Source of the DNA: Onthophagus taurus
Lineage: Eukaryota; Arthropoda; Insecta; Coleoptera; Scarabaeidae
NCBI RefSeq assembly: GCF_036711975.1
Contig: NC_091976.1
Coordinates: 27,714,001-27,778,000, forward strand
Direction of reading: 5' to 3'
DNA length: 64,000 nucleotides
Each line of letters starts with the position of its first letter. Within the stretch, counting starts at the first letter, position 1. Of the stretch, positions 39,401-54,400 are shown in pieces. The notes below the pieces were generated by a model. That model had not been told where the DNA came from and did no database searches. It saw only the letters and a program-made list of their open reading frames with translations. The position numbers and the translations under genes were made by a program.

Positions 39401-42400
39401 ATAAACACGATGTCACACGTAATTAAAGTATGTTTTGCGTCGTCCATTGGCCGGTTTTAGAGAGGGTCAGTGTCATCAGCATGTCGTCGATTGTTAGGCG
39501 CGGGGGTGGCAAATAATCGTCTTTGTCGTCGAGTTCATAGTCGTTATAGAAGGAGGTCGTTTTCGGAACGGTGGTGTTTATAATTTAAAATCGCATAGGA
39601 GAGAAGACCCTCAACCCCGCACGAGTTTAACTACTCTCCACACTTTGAGTTAACAATGCGCCTCGGGGCGCGCATTTAATCGCAATTAAATCGCTACGCG
39701 TCGAGGGTGATACTGGACTCGGTTATAAGAACGAGGGCGATTAAATTAACCGTCCAAAATAGAATAAATGAGAAACGTTTATGGTTTATGTCATATAAGA
39801 GTTTTTTTATGTTTTTGTTATTATTACCATAAAATTTTTAGAACCAAACAATTTAGACAAAAATTTTTAGGGATGGCTCAATTTGCTTATGATGGAAAGT
39901 TGAGCTTCAGCTTTTATACTATGGTATTAGAGGTCTCCCGAGGAATCTATTTGGTCTTTGAAGGACATCTTTCACTATTTTTGGTAGTTCACCATATTGA
40001 ACTTGCCATTCTGGTCTTCTTTTGCGCACCAAAGTGTATCCAACCTTAGAGTCTTTATCTCCGCTATTCAGAGGATTCTTTTTATGGTAACTTCTGCCTC
40101 TATCGTCTAGTTTTATAACAGGTTTTATATTTGTGGACCTTGCTATCTAGTGATATATATTTGTTTTAACATATTATGTCCCTAAGGTAACCTGGCATCA
40201 AAGTTTTCCTTTCGTTGTTTGCGTTATAACTTCTTCTTAGAGGTTCTTGCTGCTTATAATGTTGACGCCAAGACCAACAACGTGGCTCCCTTGCTATTGT
40301 TAAGGATTTCGAACTGTTCATGTTATCTTTAGCCTCTGACTGATTTGCTACAACTTTTGTTGTAAAAATTTATCTCTATCATACTCCGAATACCGATTCT
40401 TTTAACACTCTTCTAATTTTCATATTTTTGAAAAATTCTCTACATTGATGCATCTGGGAGCAAAAATGATATAGAGCATTGTGTTAGGGGTACAATTTGT
40501 TACAACTTTTGTTGTAAAAGTTTTTCTGTGTCATGCTCCGAGTACCAATTTTTTTTAACACTCTTCTAATGTTCATATTTTTGAAAAATTCTCAACATTG
40601 ATGCATCTGGGAGCAAAAATTGTGTTAAGGGTACAATTTGCTACAACTTTTGTTGTAAAAGTTTTTTTGTATCATGCTCCGAATATCGATTTTTTCAGCT
40701 TTCATACTAAGGCATTGGAGGTCTTCCGAGGAATCTATTTGGTCTTTGAAGTACATCTTTCACTATTTTTGGTAGTTCAACATGGTCTTGCCATTCTCGT
40801 CTTCTTTTGCGCACCAAAGTGTATCCAACCTAAGAGTCTTCATCTTCGCTATTCTGAGGATTCTTTTTGTGGTAGCATTTTCTGCCTCTATCGTCTAGTT
40901 CATAACAGATCTTATATTTGTGGACCTTACTATCTAGGAATATATACAGGATGTCCAGTTAAGGCTACGGAGCGGTTATATCTCGACAACGGTAAGGCCT
41001 ATAGGTTTGGGAAAAAAATCCTTATAAGCAAAGTGGGCAAGAGAAACAGCTGGAAATTATTTTGAAGTTCGTAATTCGACCGCTACGGGGTGTAACTGCC
41101 ATTGAGAAACATAAAATTCCCGCTATCCCAGAAAGTTAGACGATGAGCTATAACTTTGACAATATCATTTAGTAGCTTGGATAATACCGCATCGCTTTTG
41201 TTTTGCAATATTTCTCATATCTGTCATAATAAGGGAAGGGGAGGCCAATGCGTTTTCAAATGTTTACATTTTAATATCTCCTGGACCATTCAACCGATTT
41301 GAATATTTTTGGTCTTGTTTGAAAGAGCATTTTATGCTCTTTTAAAAGATATTTTCGCATCTCGATATCTTCATCCATTCTCGAATTATAGAAGAAAATG
41401 TTAAAAATTCGTATATCTTAATCGGATCAAGCTACCTTAAGAAACAAATAAGAGAGCACAAAAATGTTATTACCTAGACCCTTCCTTCACACTTTATCCA
41501 AGCTTAGAACTGCTTCAAAACTACTTTTGAGGCGTGTTTAAAAGCCAACGGATCAATGAAACATCAACAATGATAATAAAACAAAATAAACCAAAACACT
41601 TAGAATTGCTTAAATTTTTGGCAAAAATAGCTTACTAATGTTCGAAATGGCTTCCATACACCTAAAAAAACACTGTTTAGGTCTCGGCCCTGAACATGTT
41701 TCTACTGGCATTTAGTATTTTGTCATATTTTCCGTGGTTATTGGTTTTTCTTGAAAAGTCAGGTCGTTTAGTCTACCCAATAATAAAATAATTTAGATTA
41801 AGGGGTGAAAGCAATGTGGGTTTTGCTCGAACCAAGAATGCATATTATGCAAGTTTACACCAGCTTGTGGAGATATGTTTCATGCATCCATAGCATTTGT
41901 GGCAAAAGGTTTGGATTTGCCCAAATCATATTTATAAGTCAATGATAATCTGTTATCATAATCGGTATCTGTTAATGCCTGATATAAAACAATGTGGTGG
42001 AGATATTATTCTCTTGAGGAATCTTGTGGACAATTGTTTTCGGAGTTCCCAGATTATGTGAAAAGAAAAATGTCTTTCTTTGTCGTAATTGCATTGCACA
42101 TTTTTGCCATGGCATCGTATTCGAAACATAGAAAATAAATCATCATACGCTCTATCATACGCTTCTGCGTTAGTAAATAACATATTTACAGTTACCATGG
42201 TTACGTGATTTGTTTTTCTTGACGAGGTAACTAGATCCGATTGATGGCACTCGAGTTTTTAACATTTTCTTCTATAATTCGAGAACGGGTGGTGATATCG
42301 AGATGCGGTTTTCACTAAAATTCTTTCCCAAACCTCTAGGCTTTACCGTTGTCGAGGTAACCTGGTATCAAAGCTTTTCTTTCGTTGTTTGCGTTATAAC

Positions 42401-45400
42401 TTCTTCTTAGAGGTTCTTGCTGCTTATAATGTTGACACCAAGACTAACAACGTGGCTCCCTTGCTATTATTAAGGATTTCGTTTTTGACTTCGAGATTGT
42501 TGAGTTCATGTTATCTTTAGCTTCCGACAATAAGACGATATTTTAGTATAGTTTTAGCAAAATGACATTAAAGTAAATTTTTTAAGAACAACATTTTCTT
42601 TCCTCATTGCATTAAATATTCAAAAACTGTACACGACCTAAATAGGGTACCATAAGTTTCGTTGTATATTAAACGTTCCAAACAATCTATTCTTAGTACT
42701 AAATGGATGGATGCTTCGTGATCCTCTTCTCTCTATATACGGTCTCGGATTGTGTTCTCGTATACGGTGTGTTCCGGGGCCCGACCAAACCTCCTCCCTC
42801 CTGATGCCAGGGCTATGGAACTCTTCGCTAATAAGTTGTCAGCAATGCGAGAGAGGGTCCGGGGGCCAGGGCTCGAGGGGCAGGGTACCAAAGCAAATTA
42901 TTCACACTCAAACGATTCCATTTCAATATCGGGACAAAAGAGGGCTGCCGCTGCTGCTGCCGGCCGGAGATACATGTATCAGATAGAACGGGGCCTCGTC
43001 TATGTAGTGGTGTGGATGTGTGAGTGAACGGCCCGCGTTTTAGGAGGGCTTCCCCTCGGAGGGTGCGGAGGGGAAAAAACTGCCGCCGACGTGTCTGTTT
43101 ATCGCGCGGTGTAAATATTTAACGTGATATTTATGCCGAGGTGGAGAAACGTTAAATGTTCCGAGCAACCCCGTTAGCTCTCCAAAGCGTAGCTTCGTCC
43201 CCAAACGGGGGGCGAGAGGGTGGTGGTGTAGGGTTTGATGGGGGTTGGTTAACTGGATATTTGCGTCACGTCTCATCTGGACTTCTTTGTTTTGTTTCAA
43301 GTTTCTAAACTCTTCAACGCGATTTTAAAACACTTTGTAAAAAAGACTTCCTTATATTCCCATTTGTCACCATTTGATATAATAAACCCATCATGTTATC
43401 CCTTGAGAAATTCGACAAATAAACCCACCCGGAATCCGGAAAGAAAAAAGGGATTAACGGTCCCAGATTCGAAAACTAGGTATAATTTTCAAAATAACTA
43501 ACCGCTACCCTTAGCCACCGCAAGTAACCTTTACAAAAGGAGCCGACAAAGACGACGAAAAACCGTTTTTGCTACTACCTAATAGAAATGTCGAACGGAA
43601 TTACCCAAATCGTACAAGAATAACATCGGTGCTTTTGTGTTGAATACAATTTCCGGATGTAAATACTTTGAAAATAACGAAATTTTGTATTAATCGATGT
43701 AATTGGATAATTTAATGCAATAATTCAGGTCATTGTCAATTGCTTTGAGGTCGGAATGTTAAGAAGCAAATGAAAACAAAATTAGTCTTTAGTTATATAG
43801 AAATCCAGTCACGTTTAAAACGATTGAAATCGAGTATATAAAGCGACCGCCCGAGTGTTATGTTATCAGTTTAAGTGTTGACACAAACAAAAATGAAGGT
43901 AAGAAATTTTTATATAACACCAAATAAAACAATGTTTCGAGCAAAATATTTTCTAGTTCATCATTATCTTCGCAATAATTGCTGCTGTTTCTGCGGAACC
44001 TCCTCGATTTGGATACCAACAACAACAATCAGCTCCTTATAACCCACGTGGATGGAGACCATCTGGTCCATCTTTTGATTTACCCCAAAGACAACAAAAT
44101 TATGAAACTTATGGAGCACCTCAACAACAACAACAACAACAAAATTATGAATCGCCCCAAATTACTTATGGAGCACCTCAACAACAACAGCAACAACAAA
44201 ATTATTTACCACCTAAAGTAGAATATGGACCACCAGAACCTGATGCGAAAAATGTTGAAACGACAACCATCGCTGATGACGTTGCTACAACTCAAACTCC
44301 AGCTAAATTGGTAAGTACATAAAAAGATGTTGAAAGATGACGAATTGGGTTATTTTGATTTTTGAAGGTGGAAGAAGTGCCAAAAGCGAAATCCGAAAAG
44401 TTGGAAGAACCTAAACCACAAAATCCGGTGTTTTTGATTGTTCCACAACCCGAAAAGTTGGTTTATACCGTTCAACAATCAGCTCCTTTAGTTGCTGTTC
44501 CAGAAACGAAAATATTGGCTAATTTACAAACTGTTCCGATTGCCCAAGTAGCGCAATTTGGTCAAGCTGCTTTAGCTACTTCTTATTATACACCGACTTA
44601 TAGCAGTTCTTTCGTACAAATTTATCAATAATCCGTGTAAAGAAATTTCAAAACATTGATAATTAATTTATTTAATAAATCAATTTTAGCATTAATGGTA
44701 GTTTCATTGTGTTTTTTCTTAAAACATTATCTCACCTCTATTTTTCTGGGAATAATTAATTTATTTAGTTGAACCAATTATTTTATGATTTTCTAGTGTA
44801 ATGAGCTCAAAAACTGAAAACAAAAACCACTGACTTCATCCATACAGCATCACGGTGTGATGTGTTTGTTAATTAACACTCTACTGGTTATAAACCGTTA
44901 TTCTACAAAGCAAAATTAAATGTCTCCGTTGTTTAATATTATATAGTAAACATCATTGGCTTTATTTGCATGCAAAATGAAACGCAGTACAAAATTATCT
45001 GATTTCGAAAATGATTCCCAAAATCAACAGTGACCTATGTTATTCGGAAGTCCGAGTTGACAGACCCACAAAGTTGGGAGAGACCGGAGAGAGGTGTGCA
45101 GATTAATTTTAAAGCACTCAATCTGGGAATGTTGTTCTGATAAATACTTTACATAAGGAAACACATTTGCTTGGTTTTAATGGTCGCGCTACCGCTGATA
45201 GGAATTTGATCACTAAGTCTACCCAAGCTGCTCGATTAATGTTTTAAAAAACAAGTCGACAATGGATCGTAGATCACAATCAAGGCTCGGTACCGTTTAG
45301 ATATCGTCTACTTGGAGAAGATCTCCTTCCAGAATGCATTATGCCAACAGTAAACTTCGGCTGAACTAGAATTGGTATGGATTAGATTTATGAGACAATA

Positions 45401-48400
45401 TACTTCTTACGTTATGGCAGTTTTATAATGCAGACCCATCTTACTTTCAGGGCGACAGCGCTAATTGTCATGTTGCGAGAAAGGTAATCCAAAATCATAC
45501 AAGAGATGCTGTCGTTGAATTTGGGGTGCAGAATAAGCAATAATAAAGCCACTAATCATAGTAATCATAGCAGAAAAAGAAAATGATTTGCAAAGACAGC
45601 TTTTGAAATGTTATCAAGTCATGATAATCGCCAAAGAATCATTTAAATGCAAACTTGTGGTAGAAGAAGTCAGTCAGGTCTTAGCAAGACATAGCAAAAA
45701 AGTTAAGAAACCAGATCAGACAACGCAACTCTATCAGAATGCTTAAGAGATATCGTTCAGTCAAATTAATTCGAATTGACAGCAAGATAAGAATTTGACA
45801 TATGGAATAGAGTCACGCGAAGATACGAGTAAAATTAAAGGAATGCAAAGAGTTGCCGAAATGAGAACGTTGCGAAATATCTTGGGCAAGATTAGAAGAA
45901 TTAATTGGATCCATGTTGTCTTACTTGCTATAATTTTAATTTAAACGGAACTAGTTTCGAGCTACAAGCTCATCCTCAGCCGAATTGTCAAAATCGCTAT
46001 TAAATCAGGAAAATCATTACTTGAACATTTGCAAAACCCTTACACTAAATGAATAAATTATTTACTATTTATAATAAATAGCAACAGAACGCACGATTAA
46101 CAAAAGTTAAAATTTTTTCTAAAATGACAAGTTGAAAGAAAAGCAAATGGCCCAAAGAAAACGTTTTCTAAAATAAGAAGAGACCGAATAAGAAATATAG
46201 ACATAAGGGAACGATATGGCATAATAGATGTGGTAAGATAAGGAAGATAAAGAAGATGAGGTTGCGTATAATATTAGAGGGTATTATATTAGATATATAT
46301 TATATCCTTCGCCTATAAATCTGTGATATCTACTTCTTCAACTTCGTTTTCTATATCTTCTATCTCAACTTAAAACAATACTGGTATATTTTGAATATTC
46401 ATAGTGACAGTATCGTCACTATCTCTTATACTATCACATTTATCCTCATTTTTAAAACAATTCTCTATTGAATTTAGTAATTCCTTATCAGATAAGGTCC
46501 TAAGAGGAGGTCCTGCGTTTGAAGACGCACGGCTAAACCCGAATGTTTCTAGTTGACTGCACAAAATCTGTAAAATGTTTCGAGATCATTGAACAAAAAG
46601 TAGAACTAACACTAGTCCTAGAACTAGAAATATTCGGGTGTAGCCGTCTTAAGAGACTTACGGCTAAATTCGAATGTTTCTAGTTGTAGGTCTAGTGTTA
46701 GTTCTAGTTTTAGTTGTTATTCAGTGCTAGATTGCTGCATTTTTTCATTTAACTAAAACTAGAACTAACACAAGACCTACAACTAGACTAATTCGGGATT
46801 AGCCGTCTTGAGAGACGTGCGGCTAAATCCGAATGATTCTAGTTCTAGGTCTAGTGTTAGTTCTAGTGCAGGTGTTAGGTAGTGCTTGTTAGCACTAGAT
46901 ATCGCTCTGTTGTATACTTTCACTGAACTAAAAGTAGAACTAACACCAGACCTAGAACTAGAAACATTCGGGTTTAGCCATCTTGAAAGACGTGCGGCTA
47001 AACCGAAATGTTTCCAGTTCTAGGTCTAGTGATGGTTCTAATGCTAGTGTTCTTTCTAGTTATAGTTGTTATTTAATGCTAGATTGTTGTATTTTTTTAT
47101 TGAACTGAAACTAGAACTAACAATAGACCTAGAACTAGAATCGTTCGGGTTTAGCCGTCTTGAGAGACGTGCGGCTAAATCCGAATGATTCTAGTTCTAG
47201 GTCTAGTGTTAGTTCTAGTGCCAGTGTTAGGTAGTGCTTGTTACCACTAGATATCGCTCTGTTGTATACTTTTATTGAACTAAAAGTAGAACTAACACTA
47301 GACCTAGAACTAGAAACATTCGGGTTTAGCCGTCTTGAGAGACGTGCGGCTAAACCCAAATATTTCCAGTTCTAGGTCTAGTGATGGTTCTAATGCTAGT
47401 GTTCTTTCTAGTTATAGTTGTTATTTAATGCTAGATTGTTGTATTTGTTTATTGAACTAAAACTAGAACTAACAATAGACCTAGAACTAGAATCGTTCGG
47501 GTTTAGCCGTCTTGAGAGACGTGCGGCTAAATCCGATTGATTCTAGTTCTAGGTCTAGTGTTAGTTCTAGTGCCAGTGTTAGGTAGTGCTTGTTAGCACT
47601 AGATATCGCTCTGTTGTATACTTTTATTGAACTAAAAGTAGAACTAACACTAGACCTAGAACTAGAAACATTCGGATTTAGCCGTCTTGAGAGACGTGCG
47701 GCGAAACCCAAATGTTTCCAGTTCTAGGTCTAGTGTTAGTTTTAATGCTAGTGTTCGTTCTAGTTATAGTTGTTATTCAGTGCTAGATTGTTGTATTTGT
47801 TTATTGAACTAAAACTAGAACTAACAATAGACCTAGAACTAGAATCGTTCGGGTTTAGCCGTCTTGAGAGACGTGCGGCTAAATCCGAATGATTCTAGTT
47901 CTAGGTCTAGTGTTAGTTCTAGTGCCAGTGTTAGGTAGTGCTTGTTAGCACTAGATATCGCTCTGTTGTATACTTTTATTGAACTAAAAGTAGAACTAAC
48001 ACTAGACCTAGAACTAGAAACATTCGGATTTAGCCGTCTTGAGAGACGTGCGGCGAAACCCAAATGTTTCCAGTTCTAGGTCTAGTGTTAGTTTTAATGC
48101 TAGTGTTCGTTCTAGTTATAGTTGTTATTCAGTGCTAGATTGTTGTATTTGTTTATTGAACTAAAACTAGAACTAACAATAGACCTAGAACTAGAATCGT
48201 TCGGGTTTAGCCGTCTTGACAGACGTGCGGCTATATCTGAATGTTTCTAGTTCTTGGTCTAGTGTTAGTTCTAGTTTTAGTTCAATAAAAGTTTACAACA
48301 TAGCGATATCTAGTGCTAACAAGCACTACCTAACACTGGCACTAGAACTAACACTAGACCTAGAACTAGAATCATTCGGCTTGGGTTGGGTTGTGTCTAG

Positions 48401-51400
48401 TGTTGATTCTAGTGAACTAGTCTGAAGACGCACGGCTAAACCCGAAACTTTCTAGTTCTAGGTCTAGTGTTAGTTCTAGTTTTACTTATTATTCAGTGCT
48501 ATTTTATGTTTATACAGGGTGTCAGATAAAAGACGCCCCAAGCTGTAACTCTGTCATTTACATTCCGATTTTCATGAGCGAGGTATCAAATGAAATGGTT
48601 TGATGAATACTATGATTCATGCTACAAATAATTTTTTTTCAAGGCCATCTTCAATTTTAAGCGATTATAAGCTTTTGTTTTTCAAATTGCTCCATATATT
48701 TTTCTTAACGCCATTAGATAGAGATTGTTTTTCCGGACCCATTGCTGTATAAGACATTAACATTAATTGTAATTTTAGCAGAGGAAAACAATTAAAACAT
48801 TTTCCGGACATTGGCTTAGTCACTTTTGTAATACTGTAGTGTGCCATGGAAAAAAATAGCGCGCCAAACTGATAACAGTTGATTGAAATATCGTTTTCAA
48901 TGCCTGAAGCAGTTGTAAATGATTATTTTTTCCCATGGCACACTACAGTATAACACAAGTGACTTTAAGAGAATGTTCGGATACTATTTTAATGTTTTTC
49001 TCTACTACAGTTATAATTAATGTTGATATATTGTACATTAATGGATTCAGAAAAACAAACTCTATCCAATGACGCGAAGAAAAATATACGAAAGAAGAAA
49101 ATATAATTGAAGGTGGCGTTGGAAAAAATTTATTTGTAGCATGAATCGTAGTATTCATCAAACCATTTCATTTGATAACTCGTTCATGAAAATCGGATTG
49201 TAAATGACAGAGTTACAGGTTGGGGCGTTTTTTATCTGACACCCTGTATAAACAAAATAAGAAATTTTATAACAATTTAAATACTTAATTGAAATTTTCT
49301 TATAAAAAAAAGCAAACATTGAAAGATGTAAAAACCCTTTTTACAAATAGAATGGTTTTAAATCCGAGGGATTCGGTTCGTTTGAAGCAGAAACGTAAAA
49401 TTGTCGAACGTACGTCCCGGGTTAGTTTGCAAATCTCAAGCGATTCGAATATTTCCTGCGGGGGAGGTTTAGGGCGGGTGGGACGTGCGGGAAACAAGCA
49501 GACCGCGAAATTCCGCAAATTTAATATCTGCTGGTGGTACGCAGCCCCTCCTACTCTTCGCCGCGCGTCAACCCCTTATTCAGAACTAAATAAGCGACCG
49601 AGAATTTTACATCGAACATCGAGTACTTTTACACAACCGCTCTTAAAATATTTACGAGGTCGATTTGAGTGTTCCAAATTTCAAAATGGAAAAATTATGT
49701 ACACGTCGAAAGAAACCCTCTTTTTGAAAATATCCTTTCGATGATCGTTAAATTAAAATAATATTGGAGTACGGTCAATGTATTGACCTCATTTTAAACA
49801 TTGTTCATTTTATAAATTTATTTCAAACTGGGAGGAAAGAGAGGGAGAATCGGGGTTTTGGTTGTACCGTAATTTTAATATTTAATTTATTCTGGCGAAA
49901 TTTATTATTATTGGCGCGATCCGTTCGTTCGCGTCGAAATTTATTATATTACGGTCATATTTGATGATATTCATTTTATTCTTTCGTTTTCAATTAATTC
50001 CTTGTTAATCGACCGAGCGCAATTGATAATATTTCAATTAGTTAAAAATTGTATAAATTACTCCTACGCGTAATTTTATTTATACACCGCGGTTTTATTA
50101 ACCTCTACACCTCTCGATACCCAAAACCCCCATTTTAAATTATTTAAATTTATTACTTAAACAGATATAAAACCAATAACTCATAATTAAAAAAACAAAA
50201 GCACTCAAATAAAACAAAAAAATTCAATGATCATTTTTAAAATAACCCTTAAATCCAGACTTAATTCAAAATTCAAAAGGGAAAATCTACACCACAAGTC
50301 GCTAACCTCCGGATCCTATTGAATAAGCCACCTAAAGAGGTGTTTAAGTCAATTAGCTGGGCGTCGTCGTCGTTCGCCCCCCGTAGGGAATAATTATTTC
50401 GTTTCTGGCACCCGGGCGAGAGGAGTACTCTCAATTTCCACAGAACCTCCCCCTATTCCTTCTTCGTTTTAGCCCCCCTAGTGAACGAAACGTTTAGCAC
50501 CCGTAAAGGAAGCAGCAACGTGACGTCACACACCGCGGCGCCCCCCTTAAAGGGGGGTATTGATTCCCGAGAGGGGACCGACGGGCGTCGCGACGACGAC
50601 GACGTCGCGGCCGAGGAGTACTCTCTTTGTTAGACACCCTCTTCGCGTAATGTCGTTTGTTTGTTGACACTTTGATTTTCAAAGCGAGGGGGACGACATT
50701 TTTTCCCCCCAAACGCTAAGAAAATAGGATAGTTTTTAATTCTCGATTCTTTCACGCGGAATCGTTATAGAAAAAGGATCGTTGTTATTCGAATTCTGTA
50801 TAATGATTTCAATAGGGTTGGTTTATTCTTCTGACGCTGCTGTCAGTTGCACTTGTGGTGAGTGGCAGGGTCGGGTTTTGAAAAGAAAGAAGCTGGGTAC
50901 ATAATGGGGTATAAGTAAGTTATCTGGGGTGATATAAACAGCCATTTCTGGCTGGGCGGCACCGTCGCGTCGTCGGTTCATATCTTTGAATCGGCACTTG
51001 AGCCGCTAAGACGACGCACAGGAGTCGGAATGTACAAAGCGAAACGTGGGGGTCGAACGTGGGAGCGCCTTTGTTTGTCGCCCCGTTCAACGTTTCTCTC
51101 CTACCGAGAGATGTTTATCAATCATCTTGTCCTCGAATTTTCTTTTACTCACACGTCAAATGAAAAAATTCTATATTCTAGAGGGCTAATTTCAAAATTA
51201 TAATATAAATCAATTTAAAATTGGAAAAAAAGATAAATTAGAAATAAGTTCATCATTTTATCCTAGTAGTGATGTTACGTGTAATGATCATTCTTGTTTT
51301 GATGAGTACCTGGATTGTGCAACGAAATCAGAAATGCATGAGAGCTTTGGCACATTCACCTTATTTAAGAAGACAATGATACTTCCTATCCTTGAAGCAC

Positions 51401-54400
51401 TTTACACTGGGATCTCTCATCGTATCACTAATAAATCGAACTGTCCATTTCTGCAGAATGGTTTTTTGGCCACGTTAAGATTCATAATCTGATAAGGCAG
51501 CAATGCTACAATGCCAACATATAAAGTTACTGTTGTTGAGAACTTTGTAAGGACACATTTGAAATTAGGTGTATACACTTCTGGATGGGTAGAAACTCTC
51601 GCCATGGGAATGAAGTCCCTGTGTCCATATGATAAGGAACAAGGCATCTTATACACGAATGAGTTAAGAAAGAATTTGTGAGATAAAGGATTTAAGAGAA
51701 CTGAAAAGCGGCAAAATACTGGAACTAGATAGCAACCTGAAGGACGTGCTTAAAAAGAGAAAGATAGGAAATAAATCCTTGAGTAATCCAACTCTACAAT
51801 ATCTGCCTGTGGCAAAGAAAGTTCCCTACAATATACAAATGAGCAGAGATACCAGTAACAGAAAAAGTTCCAAAATAGGAATCCCATAGACCAATTTACT
51901 TGCTCTGTCTAGGAAAGAGAAGTCATCGGAAAAGCAATCGCAACGTCAAGGTTGGGAAAGAACCGAACAAGAAGTTTTAAAAAACACCAGGGTTGAGGCA
52001 TAAAATAACTAATAATTGTTTTTTGTCAACACTGTTCAGTTTGCTGATAGCTACCTTTCTTAATATAGTGATTGGACTTCAACACCAATACGAGCTTTCA
52101 TTGCTTTAAAAGACACAAACTGACCAAAAAAGAAAGAATCACTCTTTTAATGATTCGTGGCTTTGGAGATAGAACAAGATCTTACGATGAAGTGCGACAC
52201 GTCTTCAATTATTTTTTTCATCAACGACCACAGATTTCTAAATCAACAGTTGAAAGCACTGTTCGAAGATTTCAAGAACAGCAAACTGTGAAAGATCCAC
52301 CGGAAACTGCTAGACCGAAATCTGCAACAACTCCAGAAAAAACCGAAGAAGTGAAATTAGTAGAAGTTCAGTCTACAGAATTTTAAAAAGAAATAACTAT
52401 TTCCACCAGGGTTGAGGCACAGAATAACTAATAATTGTTTTGTGTCAACACTGTACAGTTTGCTGACAGCTACCTTTCTATATATAATAATAATAATAAT
52501 AATAAAGATGTTTATTGATCAGATAAGAAACAAAATAAAACAAAGAGTGATACAAAGACAGATAAAATTAAGAAATTAATGAGATGTGGCTAAATCTGAT
52601 CAAAGAGGGTCATGTCAGGTCGACCAAGAGCAGTAGTCTCCTGATCAATCTGTTTTTCAAAAACCCTCATTTTGAATACAACAACAAAATCAAATAAGTA
52701 CAACTGAACGATTCAAGTCAATAAAAAAAAACCAAAGCGACATGACTGTTCGACAGAAATAACTAAATTAAATTAAAAAAAATATATTTTTATTCCTTTC
52801 CTCTTCAAAAATAATAATAATAACAAACTAAAATCAATCATACAACAGCTCACTCAAAAATGCCTTAACGTTGCTCTTGAAGGAAATCAGACCAAGACCT
52901 TTGAATGAATCAGGTAGCAAGTTATACAAGTTACGCATACAGTAAGAAAAACTTAAATAGTTTAAATAGTTCTGAGCGGTGGAGAGGTATCGTCAGTGTA
53001 TGTTTATGCCTAACATTAATATTGTGTATGTCCGTGCGAAATTTAATCTTGTTATACAGGTAAGGCGGTTTCTTGAACAGGATAATTTTGTGGTAGAGAC
53101 ACAAACAGTGTAGAGTTCTACGTCGCGTCATATTCAGCCAATACGCTATATGCAACGCCAATACGAGCTTTCATTGATTTAAGAGACCCTTGTAATAAGT
53201 ACACTGGAAATAAGGACTGGAAAAGTTATTAAATGCATTTGCCTTATTACAACCTTAAAATCCAAAAACCGGATGTCCCGCTATGCTCTTTTGTCAATGA
53301 CATAATTTCTTCAACATATCAGCTAGCAAAACACCTTGCCAACATTCTATCTCCTTTTACAATAAAATCATATGTTAGAGAAGATCCCTAGGATATCCTG
53401 GTAAGTTACGGCGTAGAATCTCTATTCACCAGAGTACCAGTCAAAGATGCCATCGATGGTCTACGAAAGAAAATTATCTCGGAAGGCATCCTTATCGACA
53501 TATTTGGAACTAGGAGTATATCGGAAGAAGACACATACGAATAGGCACTGCATCACCATTATCACCCACAACAGAAGAGGTCCATGATTCAACCCTTATT
53601 CGAGCGAACAGAAAGGATATTTGGCAAAAAGAACTTAAATAAAGAAGAAAGATTCTTACAAGATGTAGTACAGAAGAAGAGCTATATGATAAGGGATATC
53701 CAGCGAACCACCAAATTCAGTAGTGGGAAGTATTACGTTGGCCAAACTGGATATAACATTGAATACCTTATCAAGGAACACGAGAGAGATGTCTGACTAA
53801 ATGAAATCCAACAGTTTGAGCATTGGTACAAAAGAGGACACACCATAGAGTTCGCCAAAATCAAAGTACTAGCAAGTGTTATTTCTAATGATAGTGCTTA
53901 GTGTTAGTTCTAGTTTTAGTTTTATGAGGGAAACAAAACTTTGCAGTTGCTGACGACTACAAGTCATTGAACTAAAAATTTCTTGATCATTTTTTGATCT
54001 TTATAACACTGTATGTTTTAAAACTAAATTTAGAGATTTAAATATTTAAGCAGTTGCAATTTCAGACACTTGTAAGGTAGCTCGTCTCCTCAATAAACGT
54101 CGCGCCGTGCAAATGAAAACATAAATTGTGTAAAATGAGGTTGCGGTGAAAAGATGTAAGATGAAAAATGTTGAGATAAATTGCGCAGATTGCTTTAAAT
54201 CCCAAGTATCATTAAGTTGGTCATTGTTAATGCATAAATCACGTTGTATTAGATGACTGATTATGTTGTCACCGATCGTATTTCTTGAGCAAACCGTAAA
54301 ATAATGAAAATGAAGGAAAATGATGAAATGTTATAAGTGATTTTTAATGAATGTTGTTTTTGTTGGTGCGATAAAATTCTTTCGCTAGCTTTGAAAATGT

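Noticed and set aside
40598..41065. 155-residue plus-strand open frame
   Set aside because: It runs across a duplicated repeat and the border of a TIR element, so it is a chance fusion of repeat sequence.
47135..48063. Three similar 74-residue minus-strand open frames spaced exactly 352 bases
   Set aside because: They lie inside the palindromic satellite, have Ser/Leu-rich sequence dictated by the CTAGAACTA motif, and repeat with its period. No start context or domain supports a gene.
49289..49744. 151-residue plus-strand open frame
   Set aside because: It spans the boundary from AT-rich DNA into a GC-rich island, has no recognisable domain or signal, and its composition follows the local DNA.
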